This document shows, in pieces, positions 45,560 to 56,221 of a DNA stretch of 64,000 nucleotides. The DNA lies in NCBI GenBank assembly GCA_020809705.1, contig CP085831.1:5456001-5520000 (forward strand). The letters run 5' to 3'. The translations under genes and the position numbers were made by a program. The notes beneath the pieces are model-generated. The model made no database searches, was not told where the DNA came from, and worked only from the letters and a program-made list of their open reading frames with translations. How positions within the stretch are numbered: position 1 is the first letter of the stretch; each line of letters starts with the position of its first letter. Origin of the DNA: Calonectria ilicicola. Lineage: Eukaryota; Ascomycota; Sordariomycetes; Hypocreales; Nectriaceae.

Positions 45560-47250
45560 TCACATATTGCTAAAAAGAACTTCCGTACTAGTATCTTTGC
45601 CCTGAGAAAAGCCCTGGATCAACAAAGGTGATTCCATCAGCACATCCCAGTGATGGCAGGCATACATTTGACGTCCGGAAGTCTCAATCTCCTTCTTGCC
45701 TCGTTTATACACATCCTCGTCATATTCCAACAAGGTACCTTGTCCAGCCGTTCGACCTGAAGTTACTGCCTTCATTACTCTAACGTAATGTCCAGCGTCC
45801 TCGAGTGCATTGTTGAGGCCTTGTGCCCGGACTGGATTCCGGTTTAGTTCTACGATATTCTGACAAAGATCAAGCGGAGCTGTACTCACATGGAACCATT
45901 GGGTGCGCAGCATCGCCAGCAATGGTAACCCGGCCACCATAATTAGACCATGGTTCAATCTTTTTCCATTGATAAAACTGGATGAGGTCAATTTTTGTTC
46001 CTAAATTTCCACCAAGAGAGCAACTTACATTATTGTGTGGGATCTTGGTGTCCTCCTTTACCCACTCCACAATTGACTTAAAGGGCTCACAATACTTTGA
46101 ACCGTAGTGTTTGAAGGCTCGCATTCGTTCCTCATTGCTTTCCAGGTCATTATGCTTCCAGATTGATAGGCATATCTGCCACTTCCAGGTTTCAGGTTTC
46201 GTGGGGTCTGGGACGTCTCCAACTACGACATCATTATTAGCTTGTGGTTACCTGAAGGAGTCACCCCACCATACGAGAAAGAAAGAAATAAGTAGGTTGC
46301 TCAGGGTGAGGTGCAAGCTTTTCTCATATTAGCATTTTATTATTTCAAATCCGTCAATGGCCCATGTCACTAACCGTCGCGATCGGATGAGGAGCTGCAT
46401 CACGAATCCAACGGGATTGCGATGCCGTAAATGTAGCATCAAAGAACTTGCATAGATCAGACAAGAAGTGGTCAAACTGTTAGAGCATTTCCTTACCAGT
46501 AACGTAATTTCACAAGGTGAAAGAATATTTGCCTCGGGGTCTACCAAATAACTTCTTACTTTGCTCCGTGCTAGCGAGAGGTTAGAACGCAAAGTTGGTT
46601 TGAATCTGCAATGTATAGACTAACCCCCATCACAGCCGATAAGATAAGTCCCTTGGTATATCTTCGTCCCTTCGTTAAATGATGCTAGGACGTGGTCATT
46701 ACGAACGTCAAAACTAAATAGCTCCATCCCGAATTGAATATCAATGCCGGTTTGGAACAAGTTGCGCAATCGTCCACGAACGACACGTCTTGGACCTTCG
46801 GCCTTGACGTGGGTGAGAATCTCGCCAGTTTTTCCATCTAGCATTGGGATTGATCGTGCAAAGTCTGGCGCAAAATCTGCCCAAGGGTCATTCTCTGTCG
46901 ATTTTAGATTTGCGTATAGCTCGGCAGGTAAGCAAGCCTCAACATTAGGAAGAGCCCAATGCAAAGCCATGTTCCATGTACCAGCTCTTTCATGGTATTT
47001 CTCTTCAGTCTGGCGCTCAAACACGGTAGCACGGATTCCAGCCTACAATCGTGTGTTAGCAATATTGATTGGCATCAGAACATCAGTTACCAGCCAGTTT
47101 TGACTTACGCGCTTGAGTCCCTGGGCGATAAGTAGTCCAGTAGCACCTTGACTTCTTAGTAAGTGTACCAGAGAAAATGTTGCCCTAAACATTGAGATAA
47201 AACCAACCTGCTCCAACAATGAGAACGTGAGGTTGCTCTGATGTATCCAT
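45560..47250 (-). CDS. FAD-dependent aromatic-type monooxygenase
   Basis: Eight exons (complement of 45560-45831, 45890-45977, 46029-46240, 46371-46446, 46497-46570, 46625-47042, 47109-47146, 47208-47250) keep frame and give 406 residues, the usual size of group A flavin hydroxylases. The joints restore the three hallmark motifs: VLIVGAGATGLLIAQGL (GxGxxG, residues 9-25), LIGCDGARSKVRSYL (DG motif) and RVTIAGDAAHPMVPFRAQGL (GD motif, FAD ribityl contact). FFDATFTASQSRWIRDAAPH lies between. The enzyme should hydroxylate an aromatic or polyketide-type substrate with NAD(P)H and O2. Seven introns in 1.7 kb is dense for the window. The 46370-46241 intron has a weaker GTGACA donor, so that joint is the least sure. 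Confidence 0.82.
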
Positions 47251-47539
47251 ATTGAACACTTGAAGGTGTTTATTTGGTGAACAAAAATGTTGAGGGTAAG
47301 ATTTCGAATCTAAATAAATCGTAACCAAGTACTTGAGGCTTACAATTAATGTCGGCTGTTTAGATCTTAAATACATCCAATACGCAATCCACCGTTGTCT
47401 ACATCATCTCACCATAACGTTGATTGACGGCCAATGTGTGGAAAGGCCCTCGTCAATTGCGCTTTTGGGCCTCCATGCATATCGTTAGCCCATTGAAGCG
47501 GCTCGGTGTTTCGCTCTTACAAACTCGGATACGCAAACT

Positions 47540-47548
47540 CGGCTACCG
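47540..47548. promoter_or_regulatory. CGG-CTA-CCG palindromic site between monooxygenase and glyoxalase genes
   Basis: CGGCTACCG lies in the 494-bp divergent promoter and is followed directly by ACCACCCGACG, so the composite is CGGCTACCGACCACCCG. Inverted CGG triplets with a 3-nt spacer are a classical half-site arrangement for Zn2Cys6 regulators. The same 9-mer and the CCGACCACC word recur upstream of the MFS gene (50505-50530). Confidence 0.5.
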
Positions 47549-47744
47549 ACCACCCGACGTTTTCGGCTTTTCTAAACGCGAGGTGCCGACAATCCACGAA
47601 TTAGTGTATATTAACGGCCTGTCTGTGCTCTGGAATCCCCACAAGTGAATGAGGTGATTACGACTGAGAAATCCATTCCCCCTTCAATACCAACGTTTCT
47701 TTACTTTCAAAGGTTGATTTCTTTTTTTTCATTAATTTATCATT

Positions 47745-48479
47745 ATGACATTGAGTAATCCTCAGGATAAATTTAGTAAAAGGTTGAGTTCCCAACCAAC
47801 CCCTGGTGAATTTTACCCTGGGGGACATTATGAGGATCCCATTCTCCCCGAATCCGACCCTACCATTGGCTGCAGACTCAATCACTTCATGCTTCGTATC
47901 AGGGACCCTGAGAAGACATTGCACTTCTATATTGATCTGATGGGGATGCGAACTGTCTTCACCATGAACACCGGCCCTTTCACTATATATTACTTAGGGT
48001 ATCCGTCGACTGAGGCTGATAGATCTGACCTAAAATCCTGGTCCTCTACAACTGCAGATTTTCAAAATATCGTAAAAACTCTCGGTCTTCTTGAGCTAAA
48101 GCACATCCACGGCTCGGAGCGGCCGTTAGAGAACGGCGGGTATGAGATGTCTAACGGCAATTCCCCCCCTGCTCTCGGTTTCGGTCATCTCGGCTTTACG
48201 GTGCCGGATGTCAAGGCTACAGTGGAGCGACTTAGGGCTGCCGGTGTTCCTGTAATCAAAGAGCTCGGCTCCAGCGGACGGCAGAGTGTCCCACTTACAG
48301 ATTGGGAAAGGGAGCGGGGCGTGGGTGTAGAGGAAATGGTCGACAGTTACAAGAAAACACTTGAGAAAGTTGCTTGCGTCCAAGACCCGGTGAGCACAAT
48401 TTGCAAATGATGGAATTCAGGTTCTAATTTGGCATAGAACGGTTACATTGTTGAATTGGTTCCACAGAGTATGGATTAA
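47745..48479 (+). CDS. Lactoylglutathione-lyase-type (glyoxalase I fold) protein
   Basis: Two exons (47745-48389 and 48438-48479) give 228 residues. The 48-nt intron (GTGAGC...GCATAG) is needed: reading through it stops early, while splicing restores the conserved ending CVQDPNGYIVELVP. Metal ligands of glyoxalase I are all in place: His47 (RLNHFMLRI), Glu117 (LLELKHIHG), His148 (GFGHLGFTV) and Glu221 (IVELVP). The DPEKTLHFYIDLMGM block is diagnostic. The enzyme would isomerise the methylglyoxal-glutathione hemithioacetal to S-lactoylglutathione, or act on a related glutathione adduct made by the neighbouring pathway. It is divergent from the monooxygenase gene and lies next to an exporter gene, which favours a detoxification or biosynthetic role. 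Confidence 0.88.
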
Positions 48480-48715
48480 CCGAAATGCATTCTTTATTGA
48501 CGCAGAGAGGGGGGAAGGGGGGATTAAAGAAATATTGTAGTGTTGTTTTCTCAATTCGTTATAATATAATGAGTTATCAAAATATCATCTTCTTATGCTT
48601 CGCTGATAAAAAACGTTACATTAGACAATTCATTCTACGCCGAGTTGTGTTAGATGATGCAAGGTTATGTAGATCAGAATTCACTTCATGTTTGCTGTCT
48701 AATTCTAGTCCAAAA

Positions 48716-50287
48716 TTATTTCCTCGCCCTTAGCCTCGCACCGAACTTGTAAATTAGCCATGGGACCGGAATAAGGCCAATGCAAATAAACCCAAGCAGA
48801 CAATTTCCCCAGGCGAGTCCCAATGACTTGTACATCCTCCGTCCAGATAGTGGCAACAGCATACCCCCAAGGCTCCTCAATACCGTACTTGCTGCCACAG
48901 CACTTGCAGCATAGGCTGTATAAGCATCCACCAGATAGGTCATGATAGGTATGGATACCCCCACAATTCCTGCTGAAAACGGAATCAAACTGAAAATTGC
49001 TGAGAAATAGTTGACTCTGTAATAAGTAGACAACCCATACCAAAAGAAGGTAATAGGTAGCAGCAAGCTGAAGCCAATGGATAGATACAGCCGCATTTCA
49101 GGCTCAAAAACACCATTTTTCTCTCTAATCTTGTGCGCTACACTCCGATCAGAGAAGAACGTGACAATGACCCATCCGATCATGTTTCCTACACCAAGTG
49201 CAATGAATACAAGCCCTGTTGATTCTATGCTGAATCCATATGTGTTCTTGAAGACACTGGTGATAGTGGTGAACAGAAGATACATGACACCATATGTGAA
49301 AGCAATATAAAGAGACAAGAAAAAGATCAGCGGGGAGCAGGTAAGCAGCTTGAGAGGCCTGGTTAGTCCATGTCCCAGTTGTTGCCAATTGCTTGATTTT
49401 GATTTCTCCAAGTCATCATAATAACTCCGTAAGTCATCTCGACCAAGTGACGTTTTTAGCTGTTGAACTTTTCGCTTGATAAGGACCCGATGGTTTGTCT
49501 CAGGAGTGAAGACTGCATAAATGACTGAGAGGGCAGCGCCTACAATTAACACAAGCCAGAATTCCCATCGCCACCCGAGATTAGTAACGACAAATCCTCC
49601 AACAAGAGGGCCTAGAGCGGGCCCTAGAAATAACATTAGATGGGGGTTTCTAGACACAAACTTTTACCACATACCTAGTAGTGGGCCAGCAACATAAACC
49701 CCCATAGCCATACCTCTTTCATGAACTGTAAAAAGATCACTGATGACTCCTGCTCCCAGAGTCTTGAGATATTATCAGCAATAATTCCTACTTGTACACT
49801 GTTGTTATAGATTTGTTGAACTAACCAAACAGCCAGATCCTCCAACCCCGGCAAGAAACCTGAAAATAATCAAAGCATTCATACTGGGAGCTAGGGCACA
49901 TCCTATCTGCCAGAAACAGAAGAAAAAGTTTGCTGAACTTAACACTGGCTTTCTTCCGTAAATTTCACAAAGCGGTGCCAAGAACAGTGGTCCTATGGCA
50001 TAGCCTAGCAAGTAAATAGTGACACTCAATGTTGCCTTCATCTCATTCTCGTTGTTAAATTCGCGATTGATCGACTCCAATGCTGGTGACGAAATGGCTG
50101 ATGCAAACGGAGTGACCAGTGTAATTGTAGAGAGAACAATTGCAATCAACCACTTCTTAGCTTGTGGAAAGTTTAATGGCATTTCCGAATCATCTTGGCT
50201 CTCCCATCCGACAATCCCTTGATTGAAATTTGACACAGGCACCAAGAGTGATTGTTGGCTGAGATTCGTTTCCTCACCTGATGCCAT
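48716..50287 (-). CDS. MFS drug/metabolite exporter (DHA1-type)
   Basis: Three exons (complement of 48716-49623, 49675-49762, 49826-50287) give 485 residues. Splicing restores GVGGSGCLTLGAGVISDLF and AGPLLGPALGPLVGGFV, the latter containing the antiporter motif C-type G(x)8G(x)3GPxxGG region in TM5. LCEIYGRKPVLSSANFFF after TM2 is the MFS A motif. Twelve membrane segments can be traced. The polar N-terminus (about 45 residues) is cytosolic. Members of this DHA1 branch export toxins, polyamines and fungicides by proton antiport. It converges on the glyoxalase gene and shares a promoter motif with the monooxygenase/glyoxalase pair, so it may export their product. An ATG 15 bp upstream (50302) is also possible. 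Confidence 0.88.
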
Positions 50288-51974
50288 GTTTGTCGATATC
50301 AAGCCTTGGAGAATAGTTAAGAGAGTAAATTGGATGATTTTAACAGGACAAGTAGGCCGGATCTAACGAGAACCAGAAAAAGTCGCAGTACTATAATTAT
50401 TTATATCTTAATTTCTAACCAAATCCTCAGCTTGTATATACTTGAAGAGTATGTTGTATCTAGTTTTGACAATGAATGTAATTAGGGTGGATGCTTGCCC
50501 CACAATCGGTGGTCGGCACTCCGGCTACCGTTGCAAAAGCGACTCCGAGGGTCAATCAAAACAACAACGCCGGGACCGTGCGAGGCAACTTCCCAACTGA
50601 GGGTTTTAGAATCTAGTCAGATCTGCAGATTTAGTATGTTTTTGGGGTGTAGGGGTAAGGCGAAGCCAATTTGGATAATTTGTGTGTTGAAATGCTCACA
50701 CATCCTCCAATAATATCCGTAGAGTCAAGGAGAGACAGGAATCCATTGGGCGATCTTTGTAATTGTCCTCAACCTTTACGTGATACTACATGTTCCAACC
50801 AAAAGAAAATTATCATTTTCAACGCCCTCTCAAATGTCTGATTCTTTTTTCCTCAGCGGCAGTCGGGCTGACCGCCGCTGTTGGCCGGCCCGACCTCGCA
50901 TCATGAATCAAGGTTCTGGTCAACGCGATTTTGATACGTTGGGGAAGAAGCCGCGATGTGGGTCACTGAGATGCCGTCTCGCCCTCGCCTCACTCCGCTG
51001 CCCGCTTATGTAAGGGGTACCCTTGCCAACGCGCTATTATGAGTGGATCCTATTTATTAATAGATGCTGATCCATGGCCAGCTACCCTAAAGCTCGGCTT
51101 TTGTTTGTGAGTAGGAGTTGACTCAAAATTTAACTAAACTGACAAGGCTGTTTTTTTTTTTTAATCACCAATTACCGCTTAGACATAGGCCATAAATGTT
51201 TTTTTGAGGAGTGGTATAATGCTCTGACTCTTTAGATCTAGTATGTGAGGAAAGCTTCAGTCAAATATTAGAAGATTTGAATATGCGAGAGGTGACGTAA
51301 TTCCTACTTTGATTTGAGGCTAACAATTGTCCATTTTCAATAAACGAGGGACACACTGATATCATTTATGCGACACTTAGAGAATTAGAGATTGTAGATC
51401 CATTGATGCATGTGAGTTATCAGCTTCGTCGTTGTGTTGAGAAAAATCGCAGGGCACCGCCACGGTGGTGGTACGTGCGTGTGTAGAGCTCCACCACGAT
51501 GCTCCCTTCTCTAACTACGCGCCACAACAGAGCTCTCAGTACAATTAACTCAAAAACAGAAATGGGGATTCGATGCTGAGAAAATACGACCACGTTTTAG
51601 TTAGATGTATTTTAACGATATCGGTCTTCCTTGATCTGGTGCTTGCAAGGAGACATGTCGCATGATACATGCTAAGTCATCGGGGCTAGGATTATGTAAT
51701 TGGCCGACCATTCAACCAGTTAGGATGGCGATGAAAAGAGGAGAAATTATGACCATATTTTTAATGAGGACCTGATGCTGATATAAAACGCAAGGCATGA
51801 AACATATCCGATTCCGGCCATTAGGAAATGAACTCAACTGCTATCTTCCTCTTTGTTTAGCAAATATCGACGCGTCATAGATGAACGAGATTATTTGGCT
51901 GTCTGCTCCGCGATTTAAAGCGCCTACTTTTGTGTTGGTTTTAAGACGAGCGCGATCCTTTATAAACTCCAACA
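50288..51974. other. Gene-free stretch upstream of the exporter
   Basis: Contains the exporter promoter on the left and the promoter of the hypothetical gene on the right. No ORF over 77 codons and no domain seen. A repeated TCTGAGATGC..CTCGCC-like GC-rich patch lies at about 50850-51000. Confidence 0.5.
50522..50530. promoter_or_regulatory. CGG-CTA-CCG palindromic site upstream of the MFS gene
   Basis: CGGCTACCG lies 235 bp upstream of the exporter ATG and is preceded by ATCGGTGGTCGGCACTC, whose GGTGGTCGG is the reverse complement of the CCGACCACC found beside the identical 9-mer at 47540. Both composites therefore contain the same two words. Confidence 0.5.
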
Positions 51975-53321
51975 ATGGCGCATCAGGCACACAATATTCC
52001 TTGGGCTGTTCTTGCATCAACTCTTGAACTGAATAGCACTAATCCATGTCAACATCAAGCCGAAAATTTTCATCTTCGCAAGGGCCCAGAGCGCGGTAAG
52101 AAACTGAACTACTTTGCTAACGCTCTTGTTCGCAATATCTTGGACCATGCGGGCATTGAGCGTGAAAAGTATCCAAAGCAGCCCGCTCCACCAAGCAAAG
52201 ATGAGGTCGTCTTAAGCGATCAAGTTGCAAGGAAAATCAATATGACAGTCTACCGCTGGCGGCTCAAGTACAAGCAACCTGGAGAACTCGGACTAGTGGA
52301 GGGACCAGATCATGTGGGGGAGCTCTGTCAGCATATGCAAGACACGGCAGAGTGCACATGTCCTTTGCCATTCAAACAAAGGAAAATGCTGGCATTTTTA
52401 AAAAATTATATACCCAACTCTACCGAATTCGACTTTTTCCATATCAACGACGAAAGCTTCTTCAATCTTGAAGTTATCAAGACCCTCATTCTCTATGGAG
52501 AAATGGAAACACTGCTCCACATCTGCAGCCATCCAGAAATCGGGTTGAGATGCTGGTGGGATCAGAGATTTGGCCCAAGCTCGAATCCAGACCTCGGATG
52601 GGATATCATATGCCAACTTGCGATGGATGCATACATCCTCCTCAACGTGCTGCACTGCTTTCCTGGCACATGGCATGATAGTGGACGTTCTCTGGACCAT
52701 TATACTTCTCTCAAGGCTTACCAATACCTCGTTCGTCGCTGCACTAAGTCTGGCTGGACATCTGAGATCCCCTCGTACCCTCACAGACAATTTTTTGGTA
52801 TTCCAGACAACCAGTTCCATACATTGCCCCAGCCTGCAGACGAGGTATATTGGAATCACATCATGTCCAACACAAAATATCCTCGCATGATGTACTATTC
52901 ATATGGATTGATGACATATAAAGACTTTATGTCGTTTGAAAAGCCAGTCACCGACTATATGCCTCACTCTATGGATGTATCACACGTTAGATGGATCTTG
53001 TGTCAAAAGGGTCTTCCTGTGGAACTGTGCAATTCCATTCTCAAACAGGCATCGTATACTCCGACACGGCGTCTACCTGTAGCAAACCGTCCATTCCACC
53101 CGGAAAACCGTGCTGAATTGGAAAAGTATCTGACGTATTGTTGGTTACTGATTGTCAGGTGTGTGGTTATCGGGCAAGCTTTGGGTATGGACATGGAACT
53201 TATCCTGGGGAACATGGTAAGAACGAGGGTCGCAACCATTTTTGGGTGCTCATGTTTTAAGTTATATTCCTCAGTCACAGATGAAAATGATGGTGGTCGA
53301 GAAACACTGAGATTTTGTTGA
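51975..53321 (+). CDS. Conserved fungal hypothetical protein
   Basis: A single exon of 448 residues with an ATG at 51975 in good context (CCAACAATGG). I cannot name a domain. Visible features: a basic N-terminal segment (LRKGPERGKKLNYFANALV), a Cys-rich stretch (CQHMQDTAECTCPLP), an aromatic-rich middle (CWWDQRFGPSSNPDLGWD, HCFPGTWHDSGRSLDHYTSL) and a C-terminal block PVANRPFHPENRAELEKYL followed by YCWLLIVRCVVIGQALGM. The RAELEKYLTYCW block looks like a conserved family motif of ascomycete hypotheticals, from memory only. No signal peptide or membrane helix of full length, so probably intracellular. Long open frame and codon pattern make it a real gene. Confidence 0.75.
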   Translation: MAHQAHNIPWAVLASTLELNSTNPCQHQAENFHLRKGPERGKKLNYFANALVRNILDHAGIEREKYPKQPAPPSKDEVVLSDQVARKINMTVYRWRLKYKQPGELGLVEGPDHVGELCQHMQDTAECTCPLPFKQRKMLAFLKNYIPNSTEFDFFHINDESFFNLEVIKTLILYGEMETLLHICSHPEIGLRCWWDQRFGPSSNPDLGWDIICQLAMDAYILLNVLHCFPGTWHDSGRSLDHYTSLKAYQYLVRRCTKSGWTSEIPSYPHRQFFGIPDNQFHTLPQPADEVYWNHIMSNTKYPRMMYYSYGLMTYKDFMSFEKPVTDYMPHSMDVSHVRWILCQKGLPVELCNSILKQASYTPTRRLPVANRPFHPENRAELEKYLTYCWLLIVRCVVIGQALGMDMELILGNMVRTRVATIFGCSCFKLYSSVTDENDGGRETLRFC

Positions 53322-53464
53322 ATACCTAGCTGGTTTACATTGGCATTCCCCAACAATCCAAATCGTTTTTTTTTTCTTTAGCACGCGAACATGAAAAGGA
53401 AATGACATGACATAAACTGTAAACACCTGTAACTAATATATAGCCTTGACACAATCATAACGGC

Positions 53465-53929
53465 CTAAGTGTGATATATTCCCCAGGTCATCTCAGCTCC
53501 ACTCACCAGGCCCTCGAGGCTCTGGCAACCCATAGTGCCCTTTGCGCCCACCAAGCCCTCCCACTGGAAGTCGGCAATTGATTGGTTGATGACATCGATG
53601 ATGTCTTGGTTTCCAATGTAGGCTGCGTTCAAATCTCCCTGACCTTGGACACCGAAAGCGCAGGTTCCGTACTGGAGCAACTGGTGCTGCTCACCGGTGG
53701 CGCTGACGGTCCAGGTGCCACCGCCAGCAATGTTTGTAGCAATCTGCTGGCAATCGGCAACTGTTGGAGAACCGCCGGAACTTTGGTTGATGAATGTGGA
53801 GTCGCCGCAGTCGTTGATTGAATCTCGGGCCTTGAGAGAAAATTTAACTCCCTTGCTTGATTGGGGAAGAGCAGCTACCTCAGTAGCAGCGAAGAGAGCG
53901 GCAATGACAGAGCTAAGTTGAAAACGCAT
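53465..53929 (-). CDS. Hce2/Ecp2-type secreted effector-like protein
   Basis: A single exon of 154 residues. The signal peptide is MRFQLSSVIAALFAATEVAA. The mature domain has four cysteines (41, 60, 90, 135) in the Hce2 pattern: DCGDSTFINQSSGGSPTVAD, then a Gly-rich GGGTWTV, TCAFGVQ and GNQDIIDVINQSIADF leading to TMGCQ. Hce2 proteins are homologues of Cladosporium fulvum Ecp2, secreted proteins implicated in host-cell necrosis or in competition with other microbes. This copy is of ordinary length and intact. A TATATA box stands about 140 bp upstream (near 54070 on the complementary strand). Identification rests on motif pattern recognition. Confidence 0.88.
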   Translation of the reverse strand: MRFQLSSVIAALFAATEVAALPQSSKGVKFSLKARDSINDCGDSTFINQSSGGSPTVADCQQIATNIAGGGTWTVSATGEQHQLLQYGTCAFGVQGQGDLNAAYIGNQDIIDVINQSIADFQWEGLVGAKGTMGCQSLEGLVSGAEMTWGIYHT

Positions 53930-56221
53930 TTTGAATGATATTTAGGGAGGGTTGGAATGGAAATTTTATATGTAAAACTTACGGAACAACTCTTGGTTCG
54001 AGGAGGCAGTGTTTAGATGAATCTTTGGTGGAGAGTGGTAGAACTGGTAGATCATGCTCGAGGACAGAGACATTATATAGCCAACTCAAAACAGGATTAT
54101 GATGCGATCTAGGCCTTAATTGGGACTTGAAACGACATCTTTCATCGATGGTAGGTGGTGATACATCCACTCGCTGATCTACGGAAGGATCATGACTGTG
54201 GCATAATTCGCGCGGAACCACACTTGGTTGAACGGGGCCAAAATGGCTCAGCTATCATCGACTATTCCCAGAACCCACTTTTCAGCCGAGTTCTGATCTT
54301 TTGATACAAGTACCTCATTCCAAAGACACCGGGCGAAGTCTGATCCGTCACACAGGCGCCGAAATTAGACCCCTCAAGCCAAAAAAGAAAACAAAAAACA
54401 AAAGGAGACAAAGCCAAGGCAATATACTATGTCTTTTTCTTTTCTTTTTTCAGTTCGGTGGAGCATATAATGCCTTCTAAGAAAAGTTTCAGGTTGGCAG
54501 AAGGTTTCAATCGCATTGGACTTTTTCCACAACCACCATCCAGCAAGGTTTGAATTAAAATGGGATTTCCCACTGGTAAACCTAATGTGAACAAAGCTGT
54601 ACACCAAAATAATAGCAACCCTAATTCACTGTTGCCGAGTTCCGGTTTAGTTCTTTGATAAATGACAACTGGCGGTCATCTCCGTACATCACCGGGGATG
54701 CGGAGCTGTAGGGCAGGCAAATTTGGTGCTGTTCTAGGCAGTTGAAACGTGGCTGGTGCAGTCCCCACCGCATGAAGGATCGGATGGATCGACGCTATCT
54801 TGCATCTACAGGCGTTGACATCAATCATTGGACAGTGCTTAGGTCGAATGACCCTCGAAATAGTACTGAATAGGCAGCTGAGATTTGGGGGCCAAAAGAA
54901 AACAAAGCTTGACGATGGGAGCTGAAAACTAGTTCTAGTTTTCATTGTAGGAGCCAGTGGTGATGTGGTGGACCGAAGCATTGGATTGATGATTTAATTT
55001 CCGATTAATGACTATCGATATTCCTGACAAAGATCAACTCGTAATCATACTTATTTTCCATCTTAACTAAAATTTTCATTGCTTCGGACAATTGGCAACC
55101 ACAAATTGCGCGCAACTAGTTGGATTTGGTGAGGCAGAAATGCTGGATACCCAGCTGAGGGACAGCCCGAGGCGGAGCATGTGGGGATGGGACATTCGTG
55201 ATCCAATCAGCACAAATGGCGAGCGCACAGACAAGCAGACTCCACTTCCAAGGCTGGGTCTGCAGTCTTCAACACAGACGTCTGACTTCAGGGGCGCGAA
55301 CGATCATGATAAAAGTCTGAAAGGATTCTGGAAGCTAGCAGAAATCCCTCAAAGAGGAAACATTCTATTGCTTTTGGTAAATCGGTCAGTCCACAAGCCA
55401 CACCTTTCTTAAAAAGATACGGGATTTGCTCCAAAAATTGATCGTGTTACGCCCCTTTGCTCAGCCGCAATGGTAGGGCTCGTGTGTCTGTCGCTTGCGA
55501 AGAGCATGCAATGTGAGGTAATGTATGAGGGACAGCATTGCTTTTGAGCCGCTCTCTATGATAGATAAGGGCATGATGTATTCAATGATAAAATGGAATC
55601 CTGGAAGAGGTTTTGCTCAGAGAAGGATAAAAGATTACCAACTCTCAGGCCATTAAATATTTGGCTGTAATGATGGGGTTGTGTTAAAAATTTCAGCCGT
55701 GTGGTGGGTTATTTCTAACCAAGTAGAGGACAATCACAGGGGTTCTGGGAACTGTAACAAAACCAAGCATAGTAATCATTCAGAAGGTCTTCTCTTATAC
55801 TTGGCTTAGGACGTAGTGAGCTGTGGCGTTTTTAGTTCATGTGACAGTGAATGATACTGGCGCTGGCGTCGGACATGTCGTATCTTACTAAACAACTACT
55901 TGTCACTAATGGGTGTACATAGGAGGTCTAGAATTAGTTCCGTCTAGCTCCTTCCGAAAGCATCAAATCGCTCCCGCTTAGATGGAACGGGAGACCAATC
56001 TCAAGACGGTCTTTCGGCCAAAATACGCCTTTGTGAAGATTAGGGCAGGAGAAGTTAATAATGCGGGGCGCTGTGTGGCCTGCATCGCAAACGGCGATTA
56101 TACCCAAGTTGATGGCCGAATATAAAATTGGACGCGTCTGCTTCCTAGCTTCTCTCAAAATTGCTAGTCTGAACATATTACGTTGCCCAGATTACATCTC
56201 GGAATCGCGCAGATACCCAGA
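53930..56221. other. Gene-free stretch of about 2.3 kb
   Basis: ORFs of up to 106 codons exist (54676-54981 minus, 55092-55412 plus) but are low-complexity or without any motif, and no signal peptide or splice-supported exon chain was found. Nothing more can be supported. Confidence 0.45.

Noticed and set aside
54676..54981. 101-codon minus ORF
   Set aside because: Low-complexity, no domain, signal peptide or splice support.
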